The notes: a model not told the origin generated them from the letters alone. A stretch of 64,000 bases of DNA from Methylobacterium sp. Leaf123 (GCF_001423405.1 NZ_LMNS01000034.1:124526-188525), one strand, 5' to 3'; shown: positions 25,744 through 34,525, numbered from the stretch's first letter. Program-made: numbers and translations.

Positions 25744-26496
25744 TTACGCCGGGCGGGAGGCGATCAGATCGCGCAGGGTCGTGATCGTGGAGGAATCCGC
25801 GACGCCGTCGATGCGGGCCGGCCGGAAATGGCGCTGGAAGGCGGTGACGACCGCGCGCATCGCCGCATCGAAATGGCCGGTGACCGGCTGCGCGTAGCCG
25901 TAGAGGGCCAACATCGCCTGCAGGGCCTCGACCGGCTGGCCGGTATCGCCCATGGCGAAGAAGCGGCCATCCCGCACCGGAGCCGGCGGCACCCAATGCC
26001 CGACACCCTCGCGCGCCAGCCGCTCCCAGGGAAAGCCTTCGCCCGGATCCTCCTTACGTGCGGGCGCCACATCGGAATGGGCGAGCACGCGGGGGCCGGG
26101 GATCGCACGCCGGACGACGATGTCGCGGGCCAGCCGCGCCACCGCGGCGATCTGCGCCTCCGGATAGGGCGGGAGCCCGCCGGAATGGCCGGGATGGGCG
26201 ATCTCGATGCCGATGGAGCGGGAGTTGACGTCGCGCGTGCCGGCCCAGGCGCCGGCGCCCGCGTGCCAGGCGCGATCGGCCTCCGGCACCATCTGCACGA
26301 CGCGGCCATCCTCGAACACGAAGTAATGGGCCGAGACCTCGGCCGATGGGTTGCACAGGCGGTCCAACGCGCCCTGCGCCGTCGGCATGCCGGTGTAATG
26401 CAGGATCAGCATGTCGAGCCCGTCGCCGATCCGCGCGCCGCGATTGGGCGAGGCGATGACGGACTGCACGAGCGGGCTATCGGGGGAGAAGCTCAT
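25744..26496 (-). CDS. N-acetylmuramoyl-L-alanine amidase, AmpD-like with C-terminal peptidoglycan-binding domain
   Basis: 250 residues. The Amidase_2 domain shows the zinc ligands: His in LILHYTGM, and His140 in VLAHSDVAPARKEDPG with the Asp/Lys of the active site. SIGIEIAHPGH lies in the core strand. Residues about 185-245 form a peptidoglycan-binding helical domain (PVEALQAMLALYGY...). No signal peptide is seen, so it probably recycles cytoplasmic anhydro-muropeptides like AmpD. The start overlaps the djlA-like gene stop by four bases (ATGA), so the two are coupled. Confidence 0.88.
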   Translation of the reverse strand: MSFSPDSPLVQSVIASPNRGARIGDGLDMLILHYTGMPTAQGALDRLCNPSAEVSAHYFVFEDGRVVQMVPEADRAWHAGAGAWAGTRDVNSRSIGIEIAHPGHSGGLPPYPEAQIAAVARLARDIVVRRAIPGPRVLAHSDVAPARKEDPGEGFPWERLAREGVGHWVPPAPVRDGRFFAMGDTGQPVEALQAMLALYGYAQPVTGHFDAAMRAVVTAFQRHFRPARIDGVADSSTITTLRDLIASRPA

Positions 26497-27218
26497 GTCA
26501 GCCCCCGCTCGGCCGCGATCTGGTCCCAGGCGGCATTGATGGCAGCCAGCCGGTGCGTCGCGATCGCCACCGCCTCCGGCGGCAGGCCGCGGGCCAGCGC
26601 CCGGTCGGGATGGTTCTCGGCCACCAGCCGCCGGTACTGCGCCTTGAGGGCGGCGGAGTCGGCGGAGCGTTCGAGGCCGATCACGAGGTAGGGGTCGTCG
26701 GCGAGGCGCACGTGCCGGGCAGCGATCCGGCGGAAGGCCGCCTCGTCGAGGCCGAAGATCCCGGCGACGGAGCGCAGGTAGCGCTCCTCGCCTTCGTGGA
26801 TCGCCCCGTCGGCGGTGGCGATGTGGAACAGGCCGTCGAGCACGTCCTCGAGCAGAGCCGGCTCCTCGCCGAAGGTCGCGGCGAGCTGCCCGGCATAGGC
26901 CTCGAAGCCGTCGGTCGTCGCCTTGGCGAGGTCGAACAGGCGCTGGACGCTCGCACGCGCCTCGGGCTCGACCTGCACCACCCGCCCGAAGGCCTGGACC
27001 TCGGACTCGGTCACCACGCCGTCGGATTTCGCCATCTTGGCCGCGAGCGCCACGAGTCCCGTCGTGAACACCACGTCCCGGGGCGTCGGGCCGAAGGGCG
27101 CGCCCTCGCGATCGACGAGGAAGTGGCCCGCGACCGATCCGACCAGCGCCCCGATCGGCCCGCCGACCAGCACGCCGATTCCGGCCCCGCCGATCTTGCC
27201 CCACAAGCCCGTGCTCAT
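26493..27218 (-). CDS. djlA: TerB-like/DnaJ-domain co-chaperone (DjlA type)
   Basis: 241 residues. The N-terminus is a glycine-rich hydrophobic segment (GGAGIGVLVGGPIGALVGSV), probably a membrane anchor. A TerB-like helical domain follows (about 50-155, VALAAKMAKSDGVVTESEV and ATADGAIHEGE). The C-terminal J-domain (about 175-241) carries the HPD signature in ENHPDRALARG. It would stimulate DnaK's ATPase at the membrane. The ATG at 27218 was chosen because the anchor begins there; the longer frame reads into a dispersed repeat. It is translationally coupled to the amidase gene. Confidence 0.88.
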   Translation of the reverse strand: MSTGLWGKIGGAGIGVLVGGPIGALVGSVAGHFLVDREGAPFGPTPRDVVFTTGLVALAAKMAKSDGVVTESEVQAFGRVVQVEPEARASVQRLFDLAKATTDGFEAYAGQLAATFGEEPALLEDVLDGLFHIATADGAIHEGEERYLRSVAGIFGLDEAAFRRIAARHVRLADDPYLVIGLERSADSAALKAQYRRLVAENHPDRALARGLPPEAVAIATHRLAAINAAWDQIAAERGLT

Positions 27219-27315
27219 CGGGCGCCGCCCGCGCGAGGAGAGCGGGAGGATCGGGACTTCAGTGCGGGCAAGAGCGGTTCCGAGGTCATGCGGCGGGAGC
27301 GTTCGTTGGAGCCGG

Positions 27316-27362
27316 AGCATCGTCTTGTTCCGAAAGCCGGCAGCCACCTTTCGGGACGATGC
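27316..27362. repeat. Dispersed palindromic repeat, family A, copy 1
   Basis: Arms GCATCGTC and GACGATGC enclose an inner pair, CCGAAA and TTTCGG, around GCCGGCAGCCACC. Near copies lie at 45936-45981 and 62505-62550. All three sit in intergenic DNA, like REP-type elements. Confidence 0.65.
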
Positions 27363-27413
27363 CTTAAACGCCGCAAAGCGTACCGCAGCGCAAGCCCGGC
27401 GCGTTGTCCGATC

Positions 27414-27454
27414 GCAAAAGGAAAGGGCCGGAGCGTGCCGCCCCGGCCCTTTCC
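27414..27454 (-). terminator. Rho-independent terminator for the glycine-zipper lipoprotein gene
   Basis: On the minus strand, GGAAAGGGCCGG pairs perfectly with CCGGCCCTTTCC and is followed by TTTTGC. It lies about 80 bases past the stop at 27534. Confidence 0.75.
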
Positions 27455-27501
27455 CGAGAGCCGTATCCGACCTGAACGCGTCAGGCCGGATACGGCTCTC
27501 G
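27455..27501. repeat. Perfect inverted repeat, family B, copy 1
   Basis: CGAGAGCCGTATCCG and CGGATACGGCTCTCG form a 15-base stem; inside, CCTGA and TCAGG can extend it. A diverged half copy (GAGCCGTATCCGACCTGA...) lies at 55328-55359, where the second arm is lost. Confidence 0.65.
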
Positions 27502-27533
27502 GTCTTCGTTTGGATGCGCCGTCGCGTCGCGGA

Positions 27534-27803
27534 TCAGCGGCAGTAGACGTTGCCGTACTCGTCACGGATCGTGCCGTAGGGGCAGCGCGGGGCCGAGGCG
27601 GCACCGGCAATGGCGCCACCCGCGCCGCCGATCGCGGCACCGGCCAGCGCACCGCCCGCACGACCGGTGGCGAGGCCGCCGACCGCTGCGCCGAGGCCCG
27701 CACCGAGGGCAGCGCCGCCCAGAGCCCGATCCTGAGGCGTGTTGCAGGCACCGAGCGAGAGCGCGAGGCTGCCCGCGAGGGCGGCGGCAATGAGTCTCTT
27801 CAT
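27534..27803 (-). CDS. Small glycine-zipper lipoprotein
   Basis: 89 residues from ATG 27803. Signal peptide with lipobox LGAC (Cys20). A glycine-zipper stretch follows, with repeats of GxxxG (GGAALGAGLGAAVGGLATG). The protein ends PRCPYGTIRDEYGNVYCR, with two cysteines that could form a disulfide. It resembles outer-membrane glycine-zipper lipoproteins seen across Rhizobiales; the role is probably structural but is not established. It has its own terminator. Confidence 0.78.
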   Translation of the reverse strand: MKRLIAAALAGSLALSLGACNTPQDRALGGAALGAGLGAAVGGLATGRAGGALAGAAIGGAGGAIAGAASAPRCPYGTIRDEYGNVYCR

Positions 27804-28034
27804 GGTGGTCCGAACTCCCTTGTGCATCGGCGATCGGGCCATTGGCCGGCGCAGGGCACGGTTTTGGCCTTGGTTTGTCACCGGCCGTCATCGACGGCAC
27901 ATGAAACGGCCAAGATTGGGGCAGGTTGCATCGGCGCATGACTTTTCGCCCTGCGCCTGCCATCTGAAGGCGCGCCTGTTGCAAATTCGCCCGGTTTCGG
28001 CCCGCTGCCGACGGGCCCATGTCCGAGGACCACC

Positions 28035-28640
28035 ATGCCCAAAGCCAGCCTGATCGTCCGCAAGGCCGCCGTCCGGCCCGATCTCGTCGTCGATACGGTG
28101 ACCCTCGACCACGCCGCCCGGGCACAGGCCCATGCGCACCTGACCACGGCGGGCGGCTTGTCCGTCGATCTACACCTGGATCGTGCGGCGGGCCTTGAAG
28201 ACGGTGACGCGTTGAAGCTCGAAGACGGGCGCCTCGTGGCCGTGCGTGCCGCCGAGGAAGCGCTTCTGGAAGTCCGCGCCGGCAATCCGGCCCGCCTGTT
28301 GCGCCTCGCCTGGCAGCTCGGCGGCGAGCATGTCCCCGCGGAAGTCGGCGCGGAGGTTCTCTATGTCCCGGCCAGCGCCGCCGAACTGATCCGCGGCGCC
28401 GGCTGCTCGGCCGAGCCCGTGAACCGCCCCTTCAAGCCGGAAAAGGCCGCTCACGACCACAGCCAGTGCGGCCATGACCATCATCATCACGGCCACGAAC
28501 CCCAACCGCATGACGCGAATGGTCATGAAGCCCATGCGCATCATGACCATGAGCACAGCCACGCCCACGGCGGCTGCGGGCATGACCATAGCCACGACCA
28601 CAGCCATGAGCATGGTCACAGCCACCGCCACGAACACTGA
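28035..28640 (+). CDS. ureE: Urease accessory protein UreE with long His-rich tail
   Basis: 201 residues. UreE is the nickel metallochaperone for urease assembly. The N-terminal domain (1-75) has the beta-rich RVRxxDGxxxxL-type fold (SVDLHLDRAAGLEDGDAL). The C-terminal metal domain has RLLRLAWQLGGEHVPAEV and AELIRGAGCSAEPVNRPFKPE. From about residue 140 the sequence is a tail of 62 residues with 27 histidines plus two cysteines, an unusually heavy load for nickel storage. No urease structural gene or other accessory gene is near, so ureE is detached here; a related metal-handling role is possible. The ATG start matches the family. Confidence 0.88.
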   Translation: MPKASLIVRKAAVRPDLVVDTVTLDHAARAQAHAHLTTAGGLSVDLHLDRAAGLEDGDALKLEDGRLVAVRAAEEALLEVRAGNPARLLRLAWQLGGEHVPAEVGAEVLYVPASAAELIRGAGCSAEPVNRPFKPEKAAHDHSQCGHDHHHHGHEPQPHDANGHEAHAHHDHEHSHAHGGCGHDHSHDHSHEHGHSHRHEH

Positions 28641-28767
28641 GCGGCTGCCAACGCCATCGAGACACCGTGGATCGCGTGAGCGGCGTGGGCATGCCCCGCC
28701 GCGACCGCCCAGGAACGTGTTGCGGAGCGTGATGGTTAACCGGGACGTTGAGTTCCGGGAGAACGCC

Positions 28768-28920
28768 GTGACGGAAATCAGCATCGTCAAGAACGGCGAC
28801 GGTCTCTGGGCGGTGACCGCCCAGGGCCTCGTCATCACCGACTTGACCAAGGAGAGCGCGGAAGCCTTCGCAGCAAGCTTTCTCAGGCTCGGCGATCAGC
28901 AGCCCGCGCAGAAATCGTAG
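28768..28920 (+). CDS. Small protein of unknown function
   Basis: 50 residues from GTG 28768, with a good ribosome site (CGGGAG five bases upstream). The sequence ISIVKNGDGLWAVTAQGLV has beta-strand character and is followed by a helix (TKESAEAFAASFLRL). An upstream ATG at 28732 lacks a ribosome site. There is no signal or membrane segment, and I do not recognise a family. It may be cotranscribed with ureE. Confidence 0.5.
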   Translation: MTEISIVKNGDGLWAVTAQGLVITDLTKESAEAFAASFLRLGDQQPAQKS

Positions 28921-29249
28921 CCGACCGGCCGCGATCCGGACGGTCACCAAGCTCGGATCGACGGTGCATGGCGTTTGTGCACAGCCTACAAAATGGGCGC
29001 CTCAAACATTTCCAACCAGCCTGCAACTTGTGCAGATTTTTGACTACGACGCGGACATGGGACGCCCGTTCCGGTATTGAACAAGCGCAAAGCGCGCGAA
29101 GCGCCTCAACTTGGTGCCTCTGCCGAACCGTCCCTTCGCCGTCGCGGTGAGAGGGAAGCGATCAATGATCGCGAGGTTTGCGGGGCACTCTCATCGGCGT
29201 TGCACAGGCGCAATCCAGTTCGGATCGACGCCGCACCAGGAGGGACGAC
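28921..29249. other. Intergenic stretch
   Basis: No gene supported. The part near 28980-29050 is AT-richer than the flanking genes. Overlapping frames here have no conserved features. Confidence 0.4.
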
Positions 29250-29450
29250 GTGCATCAGGCTCAGGCAAGCCGCGAAGATCGGATCAGGGCCGTTGCCGCC
29301 GTTATCGCGCAACAGGACGTCACCAGCCGGCAATTGCCCAGCAACGGCCGACTGCCCCATGATCTCGTTCGTGCGCTGGCCGAACGCGCGGTGGATGCCG
29401 TGATGGCCGCCGACAGCACCACACGTCAGCCATTCTCGAAGGGTGCGTGA
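29250..29450 (+). CDS. Small hypothetical protein
   Basis: 66 residues from GTG 29250, with a strong ribosome site AGGAGGG five bases upstream. The protein looks helical and charged (REDRIRAVAAVIAQQD, then NGRLPHDLVRALAERAVDAVM), which suits a small soluble, perhaps DNA- or protein-binding, protein. No family is recognised. The ribosome site and amphipathic pattern are the support. Confidence 0.45.
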   Translation: MHQAQASREDRIRAVAAVIAQQDVTSRQLPSNGRLPHDLVRALAERAVDAVMAADSTTRQPFSKGA

Positions 29451-29534
29451 CACGTCGGTGCCCAATGTATGCCGAGTTTCTAAACTGCTGCGGCCGGCCC
29501 GACATCCAAAGCCGCGGCAACTGATCGGAGACCG

Positions 29535-29765
29535 TCACCGGTCGCGCAACACCGCGACGACTAGCTCACCGATACGAGAGCAGAGAGCCATCTTTGCGCG
29601 GCTCAGCGCAACATCCAAGCATTCCCCTTGCATCTGGGCACACAAGTCCACAGCTTGGCCTTTGACGTCGATTACCGAGGTCTTGTGTGCTTGGATCAAC
29701 CGGTTCCGCAATCGGAGCAAGCGTCGTCCGCGACGTGCTACAAACGCTTCCGCCAGTCCGAACAC
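29535..29765 (-). CDS. Doubtful small hypothetical protein
   Basis: 76 residues from a GTG. The C-terminal half is amphipathic with three cysteines (LCAQMQGEC and KMALCSRIGEL). The start has no proper ribosome site, and an overlapping frame from ATG 29772 covers most of the same bases, so coding status is uncertain. Listed because it fills an otherwise empty stretch. Confidence 0.25.
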   Translation of the reverse strand: MFGLAEAFVARRGRRLLRLRNRLIQAHKTSVIDVKGQAVDLCAQMQGECLDVALSRAKMALCSRIGELVVAVLRDR

Positions 29766-30096
29766 TCCACATGGCCCATCAACTCAAGATGCGTATAGCT
29801 TACCTTGAGTCAATATAATTTGCAAATTACCTCTTTAAAAAAACCTATAGCCGTATGCAGAAAACTTGCCTCAAAATCTTAGGGGCTTGGTGCTCGCGCA
29901 CGAGGCGCTATCAGGATATGGCTTTGCTGACGAGCGATGGACTTACCCTGCTCGATTGCGCTGAGGTTTAGGCCGTGGGCAGCGCGACCTGATAAGGGTC
30001 CCTTGAGCCTTGCCTGCTGAACCAACAGCCGACGAGGAAGCGCTTATGAGACTAAATTAGACCTTTGAACAAATGCTCCATGGTGGACAGGAATCA
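29766..30096. other. AT-rich intergenic stretch before the accessory gene
   Basis: It has long A/T runs (for example near 29820-29860) and no supportable gene. The composition shift begins here and continues into the next gene, suggesting the left part of a transferred segment. I found no direct repeats or integrase gene that would define its border. Confidence 0.5.
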
Positions 30097-31071
30097 ATGA
30101 TCAATATTGTAGCTTCCGAGGAAGAAACTCATCAGCGAGCAAAAAGTCTTTTAACGAGCCAAGTGCCTCGATTTCTTTCACGTATTGGCGGAAGCGATAC
30201 CGACGCGCTGATGTCATACTGGAAAGATCCATCCAATGAAGGTAGTTTTGATTATTTTTTGAACCGCGTTAAGGAATACAATGGATTCTATGCAATCGAA
30301 GGAGACCAAAAGACACAATATATTAACTATCTCAATACGCTCAGAGAATGTTATCAGCAAAGCGACGAGCTTTTCGTCACCAATTGGACGCTGTTGAGCG
30401 CCTATTATCCACAACGAATTGGATACAAATTGCGCCCTGAGGATGCACAATATCTCACGGAGTATCGTGAGTTCATCGATACTCTCTTCAGCGAAAGAGA
30501 TGGACCTTACCTGCACGCCTATGATTTTATTGAGAGAATAGTCTCAAATAAATTTACATTATTTAACCTTCTGTCGGAGCTACTCCCCGGGAAAAAGGTT
30601 TTGGTAATCTCCCCATTCAGTCAAACATCCGTAGAACAACAGAGTCGCAAGCATAAATTTTTCAAAAACTATACATACCCAGAATTCGATCTAGTCACCT
30701 ATGACACCCCCATTACTTATGCCGGACTGCCCCAGGAAATGTATCCGGACAAAAGCTGGCAGGCCACCGTCGACCGGATGAATTCGGAGATCAGCGCAAT
30801 CGATTTCGATATCGCTCTCTTGTCATGCGGATCCTATGCGATGCCGCTCGGCATCCACATACGAGATGTTTGTGGAAAGCATGCCGTATATGTCGGCGGC
30901 TGTCTGCAATTGTTCTTGGGTATCATGGGCCGCCGCTGGTCGGGCCTGCCGTTTTTCATGGATCAGATGAACCCGGAGAATTTCGTCACTCCCGCGGAAG
31001 GGAAGAAGTTTCACGGCATCGTCACGGTTGATGAAAACACGCAGGCCGATGCCTTCGGTGCCTACTTCTAA
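30097..31071 (+). CDS. Uncharacterised, probably horizontally acquired protein
   Basis: 324 residues from ATG 30097 (GGACAGGA ribosome site); an ATG at 30073 would add eight. No signal or membrane helix. The N-terminal two thirds are helical and aromatic-rich. The C-terminal third, beginning FDIALLSCGSYAMPLGIHI and continuing AVYVGGCLQLFLGIMGRRW, resembles from memory a motif in uncharacterised proteins of polysaccharide clusters and large viruses that may share a glycosyltransferase-like (GT-D) fold. The link is unverified. Composition is foreign: the 60 bases at 30241 contain 20 G/C, while the 60 at 30961 contain 33. The gene stands alone between gene-poor flanks. Confidence 0.6.
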   Translation: MINIVASEEETHQRAKSLLTSQVPRFLSRIGGSDTDALMSYWKDPSNEGSFDYFLNRVKEYNGFYAIEGDQKTQYINYLNTLRECYQQSDELFVTNWTLLSAYYPQRIGYKLRPEDAQYLTEYREFIDTLFSERDGPYLHAYDFIERIVSNKFTLFNLLSELLPGKKVLVISPFSQTSVEQQSRKHKFFKNYTYPEFDLVTYDTPITYAGLPQEMYPDKSWQATVDRMNSEISAIDFDIALLSCGSYAMPLGIHIRDVCGKHAVYVGGCLQLFLGIMGRRWSGLPFFMDQMNPENFVTPAEGKKFHGIVTVDENTQADAFGAYF

Positions 31072-31399
31072 ACGCTTCTGTCCAAACATCGGTGTTGCAG
31101 CCGTGATGAGAGTCATCGCTTGAAGCGCGGTGACCCACGATCGAGCAAACGTTCCCGTCCTGCTAGGGCCATGCTCGTCACTTTTGAGGCTGGCCGATGC
31201 GTGGTATCGGCACGCGCATCGCGTACATCGTCCTGAAGGAGAGCGTCCGGCCTGCGGAATCAGGCAGATCGGACCCTTGCCGCATCGGCGTTTCGCCGGT
31301 CGTTCAGGCCGAGACTCGTACGCCGCCGACCGAGCCGCCCCTGCGATGATCCTCGCGGACGGCTCGCGGCGAGCAGAATCGAAACGGAACAGGGCGCAC
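31072..31399. other. Intergenic stretch upstream of dusA
   Basis: No gene or RNA recognised. Normal high GC returns here. It ends in the 18-base segment CGGAACAGGGCGCACGTG, shared with 23821-23838, which includes the proposed dusA start codon. Confidence 0.4.
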
Positions 31400-32422
31400 G
31401 TGTCGACCCCGGCTGCAAAACTCGACGAACTCAGCGGATGGCGCTTCAGCGTCGCACCGATGATGGACTGGACCGACCGGCAGTGCCGCGCGTTCCACCG
31501 GACCCTGTCGCGCCGGGCGCGGCTCTATACCGAGATGGTGACGACCGGGGCCGTGCTGCACGGCGACCGGGAGCGGCTGCTGGGTTTCGACGCCTACGAG
31601 CAGCCGGTGGCGGTGCAGCTCGGCGGCTCCAACCCGGACGACCTTGCGGCGGCGGCGCGGATCGCCGTCGATTTCGGTTACGCCGAGATCAACCTCAATG
31701 TCGGCTGCCCCTCCGACCGGGTGCAGGACGGACGCTTCGGTGCCTGCCTGATGCGCGAGCCGGGCCTCGTGGGCGCCTGCGTGGCGGCGATGAAGGCGGC
31801 CGTCCCGGTGCCGGTGACCGTAAAGTGCCGCCTGGGCGTCGATGATCAGGATATCGAGGAAGCCCTCGATGCGGTGGCCGATGCGGTGGTCGCAGCCGAA
31901 GTCGACGGCCTTATCGTGCATGCCCGCAAGGCTTGGCTCAAAGGTCTCTCGCCGCGTGAGAACCGGGACGTGCCGCCGCTCGATTACGGCCGCGTCGCCC
32001 GGCTGAAGCGGGCGCATCCGGATCTGCCGATCGCGGTCAATGGCGGAATCGCCGACATCGCCGCCGCCCAGGCCAGACTCGGCGAGGTCGATGGCGTGAT
32101 GATCGGCCGGGCCGCCTACACCGAACCGGCGCTGCTGCTCGATGTCGATGCCGAACTGTTCGGCGAGCCGGCGCCCGTCGCCGATGCCTTCGCCGCGATC
32201 GAGGCCTTCGAACCGATCGTCGCCGCAGGGCTCGAACGGGGCCTGCGGCTTCATGCCTATACCCGGCACATGCTCGGCCTGTTCAACGGGCGGCCCGGCG
32301 CGCGGGCCTATCGCCGCCATCTGGCCACCGCCGGTATGGGCCCGGAGGCGGGCCTCGCCACCCTGCGCGAGGCGGTGGCCCAGGTGTCTCGGGAACGTCC
32401 GCCGGCGTCTGAAGCGGCCTGA
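31400..32422 (+). CDS. dusA: tRNA-dihydrouridine synthase A
   Basis: 340 residues. Dus enzymes reduce uridines in the tRNA D-loop with FMN and NADPH. Present are the FMN-binding SVAPMMDWTDRQCR, YTEMVTTGAV, QLGGSNPDDLA, and NLNVGCPSDRVQDGRFGACLM with the catalytic Cys. LIVHARKAWLKGLSPREN, typical of DusA, and NGGI follow. The GTG at 31400 is chosen because the conserved part starts 15 codons later and AGGG lies six bases upstream; the frame stays open to 31130 without conservation. Confidence 0.93.
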   Translation: MSTPAAKLDELSGWRFSVAPMMDWTDRQCRAFHRTLSRRARLYTEMVTTGAVLHGDRERLLGFDAYEQPVAVQLGGSNPDDLAAAARIAVDFGYAEINLNVGCPSDRVQDGRFGACLMREPGLVGACVAAMKAAVPVPVTVKCRLGVDDQDIEEALDAVADAVVAAEVDGLIVHARKAWLKGLSPRENRDVPPLDYGRVARLKRAHPDLPIAVNGGIADIAAAQARLGEVDGVMIGRAAYTEPALLLDVDAELFGEPAPVADAFAAIEAFEPIVAAGLERGLRLHAYTRHMLGLFNGRPGARAYRRHLATAGMGPEAGLATLREAVAQVSRERPPASEAA

Positions 32423-32461
32423 TTCCGCACGATCGACAACGAGCCCGATCGGATCACGGCG

Positions 32462-34525
32462 TCACGCGGCGCGGCGTTTCCGGCCGTTCCAGATCTGAAG
32501 CAGGGCCGGGAGTTCACTCGCTGGCACCGGCGGGCTGAACAGGTAGCCTTGCACCTCGTCACAGCCCTCCTCGCGCAGCCAAGCGAGTTGCGCCGGCGTC
32601 TCGACGCCTTCCGCGGTCGTCGTCATCCCGAGGCTGGAGGCGAGGCTGACCACCGCCCGCACGATGAAACCGGAGCCCTGCTCCACCGTCAGGTCGCGGG
32701 TGAAGGACTGATCGACCTTCATCTTGTCGAAGGGGAAGCTGCGCAGGTAGCTCAAGCTGGAGTAACCGGTGCCGAAATCGTCCATGGCGATCCGGGCTCC
32801 GAGATCACGCAGCCCGTGCAGGATCGCCACCGTGGCGCTGCCGTTCACGAGCAGCACGCTTTCGGTGATCTCCAGTTCGAGGCGGCGGGCGGAGAGGCCG
32901 CTCTCGGCGAGCGCCGCCTGCACCGTCCCGATCAGCGCGATCGAGGTGAACTGCGCCGCCGAGACGTTGACCGCGACCTTGAGGCCCTCCGGCCAGCCCG
33001 AGGCTTCACGGCAGGCGCGGCGAAGCACCCACTCGCCCAGGGGCACGATGAGGCCGATCTCCTCGGCGAGTGGCACGAACTCCGCCGGCGAGACCCGGCC
33101 GCGGGTCGGGTGGGTCCAGCGCAGCAGTGCCTCGAAGCCGCAGATGCGCTCCTCGGCGAGGTCGTAGATCGGCTGATAGTGCAGGTCGAACGCCTCCGCC
33201 TCGAAGGCGGCGCGCAGGTCGAGTTCGAGGGCGCGCCGGGCCTGGAGGCGGGCATCCATCTGCGCCTCGAAGAACCGGAACACGCCGCGCCCGTCATCCT
33301 TGGCGCGGTAGAGGGCGACGTCGGCGCATTGCATCAGCCGCTCGGGTTCCAGCCCGTCTCCGGGCGCGAGCGCAATGCCGATGCTGACGCCGACGATGAC
33401 GGAGTGATGGGTCAGCGCGTAGGGGGCGCTGACCACGTCGAGGATGCGCCGGGCCAGGGTGGCGGCATCGGCCGGCGTCTCGACGCCCGCCTGGATGATC
33501 GCGAACTCGTCGCCGCCGAGACGGGCGACGGTATCGACCTCGCGCAGGCAGGCCCTGAGGCGGTACGCCACCGCCCGCAGCAACTCATCGCCCACCGCGT
33601 GGCCGAGGGTGTCGTTGACCTGCTTGAAGTTGTCGAGGTCGAGGCAGAGCATGGCGAAGCCGGTGTCGCGCCGGGCATGGGCAATCGCCCCCTCGATCCG
33701 CTCGCGCAGCAGCACGCGGTTGGGCAGATCGGTGACGGCGTCGTGCCGGGCCATGTGGGCGATGCGGGTCTCGGCGTTCCAGCGCTCGGTCGCCTCCTCG
33801 TAGATCGCCACGAAGCCGCCGCCGGCAATCGGCTGGATCTCGACGGCGACGACGCGCCCGTCGGCGAGATGCTGGATCTGGGTCGGCACGGCATCGGCCC
33901 CCATCAGGGCGCCGAATTCGGCGATGGATTCGGCCTCGCCCCGGTCCGGCTGATCGCCGGCTCTGACGTTGCTGCGCAGCACCTCCAGTGCCGACATGCC
34001 GGGGGTCACGGCCCCCGGCGGCAGCCGGTAGATCTCGTGGTAGCGGCGGTTGACCACCAGCAGCCGGTGATCGCGGTCGTAGAGCAGGAAGCCGAGGGAG
34101 AGGGTATCGAGCGCCGCGTTCAAACGGGCGATGCGATCGCTCAACGCATCCTCGCGGTGCTTCAGGGCCGTGGCGAGGATGGCGTCGAGATCGGCAAGAC
34201 CCGTCCGCGTGACCGGCGGCGTCGGATCGGCGGCGATGCTGTCGGCGGCCTGCATCGCACGGGTGAGGCTGCGCGCGAGCCGGCGCAGCATTAGGCAGAC
34301 GAGAACGAGAGCGAGGACGGCCGCGCCCCCGACGACGGTGAGCCTCAGAGTCGGCGCGGCGGAGAGCGAGGCCGTCAGCGCGGTGGCGGCGAATCCGGCG
34401 ACGGTCAGGCAGAGTCCGAAGCCGGCGCGCAACACCTGTCCGCCGACCGTCGCGCGACCGCCCTGCCCGCTGCCCCGACCCGTCCGCCGCTCTGCGATTC
34501 CCTGACCTTCGGCCTGCGCCTGCAT
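32462..34525 (-). CDS. Membrane-anchored PAS-GGDEF-EAL protein (cyclic-di-GMP turnover)
   Basis: 687 residues. Two membrane helices (about 34-56 and 61-80) are followed by a linker and a PAS domain (about 131-256, with LLYDRDHRLLVVNRRYHEIY). The GGDEF domain (about 261-426) has the active motif LGGDEFA. The EAL domain (about 440-665) has GFEALLRW, DDFGTGYSSLSYL and AEGVET, so both catalytic sites look intact. It can make and break cyclic-di-GMP; which dominates cannot be told. The ATG at 34525 has a G-rich site upstream; an alternative start is 34597. It is 310 bases downstream of the CheY-like gene and close to the hook genes, suggesting control of motility. Confidence 0.92.
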   Translation of the reverse strand: MQAQAEGQGIAERRTGRGSGQGGRATVGGQVLRAGFGLCLTVAGFAATALTASLSAAPTLRLTVVGGAAVLALVLVCLMLRRLARSLTRAMQAADSIAADPTPPVTRTGLADLDAILATALKHREDALSDRIARLNAALDTLSLGFLLYDRDHRLLVVNRRYHEIYRLPPGAVTPGMSALEVLRSNVRAGDQPDRGEAESIAEFGALMGADAVPTQIQHLADGRVVAVEIQPIAGGGFVAIYEEATERWNAETRIAHMARHDAVTDLPNRVLLRERIEGAIAHARRDTGFAMLCLDLDNFKQVNDTLGHAVGDELLRAVAYRLRACLREVDTVARLGGDEFAIIQAGVETPADAATLARRILDVVSAPYALTHHSVIVGVSIGIALAPGDGLEPERLMQCADVALYRAKDDGRGVFRFFEAQMDARLQARRALELDLRAAFEAEAFDLHYQPIYDLAEERICGFEALLRWTHPTRGRVSPAEFVPLAEEIGLIVPLGEWVLRRACREASGWPEGLKVAVNVSAAQFTSIALIGTVQAALAESGLSARRLELEITESVLLVNGSATVAILHGLRDLGARIAMDDFGTGYSSLSYLRSFPFDKMKVDQSFTRDLTVEQGSGFIVRAVVSLASSLGMTTTAEGVETPAQLAWLREEGCDEVQGYLFSPPVPASELPALLQIWNGRKRRAA

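Noticed and set aside
24193..26691. An 832-codon plus-strand frame across the antiporter and amidase genes
   Set aside because: It spans two real genes and their junction on the opposite strand and has no domain or signal.
29250..31400. A prophage or integrative element around the AT-rich gene
   Set aside because: No integrase, tRNA target, attachment repeats or phage structural gene is visible; only a composition shift and one gene support transfer.
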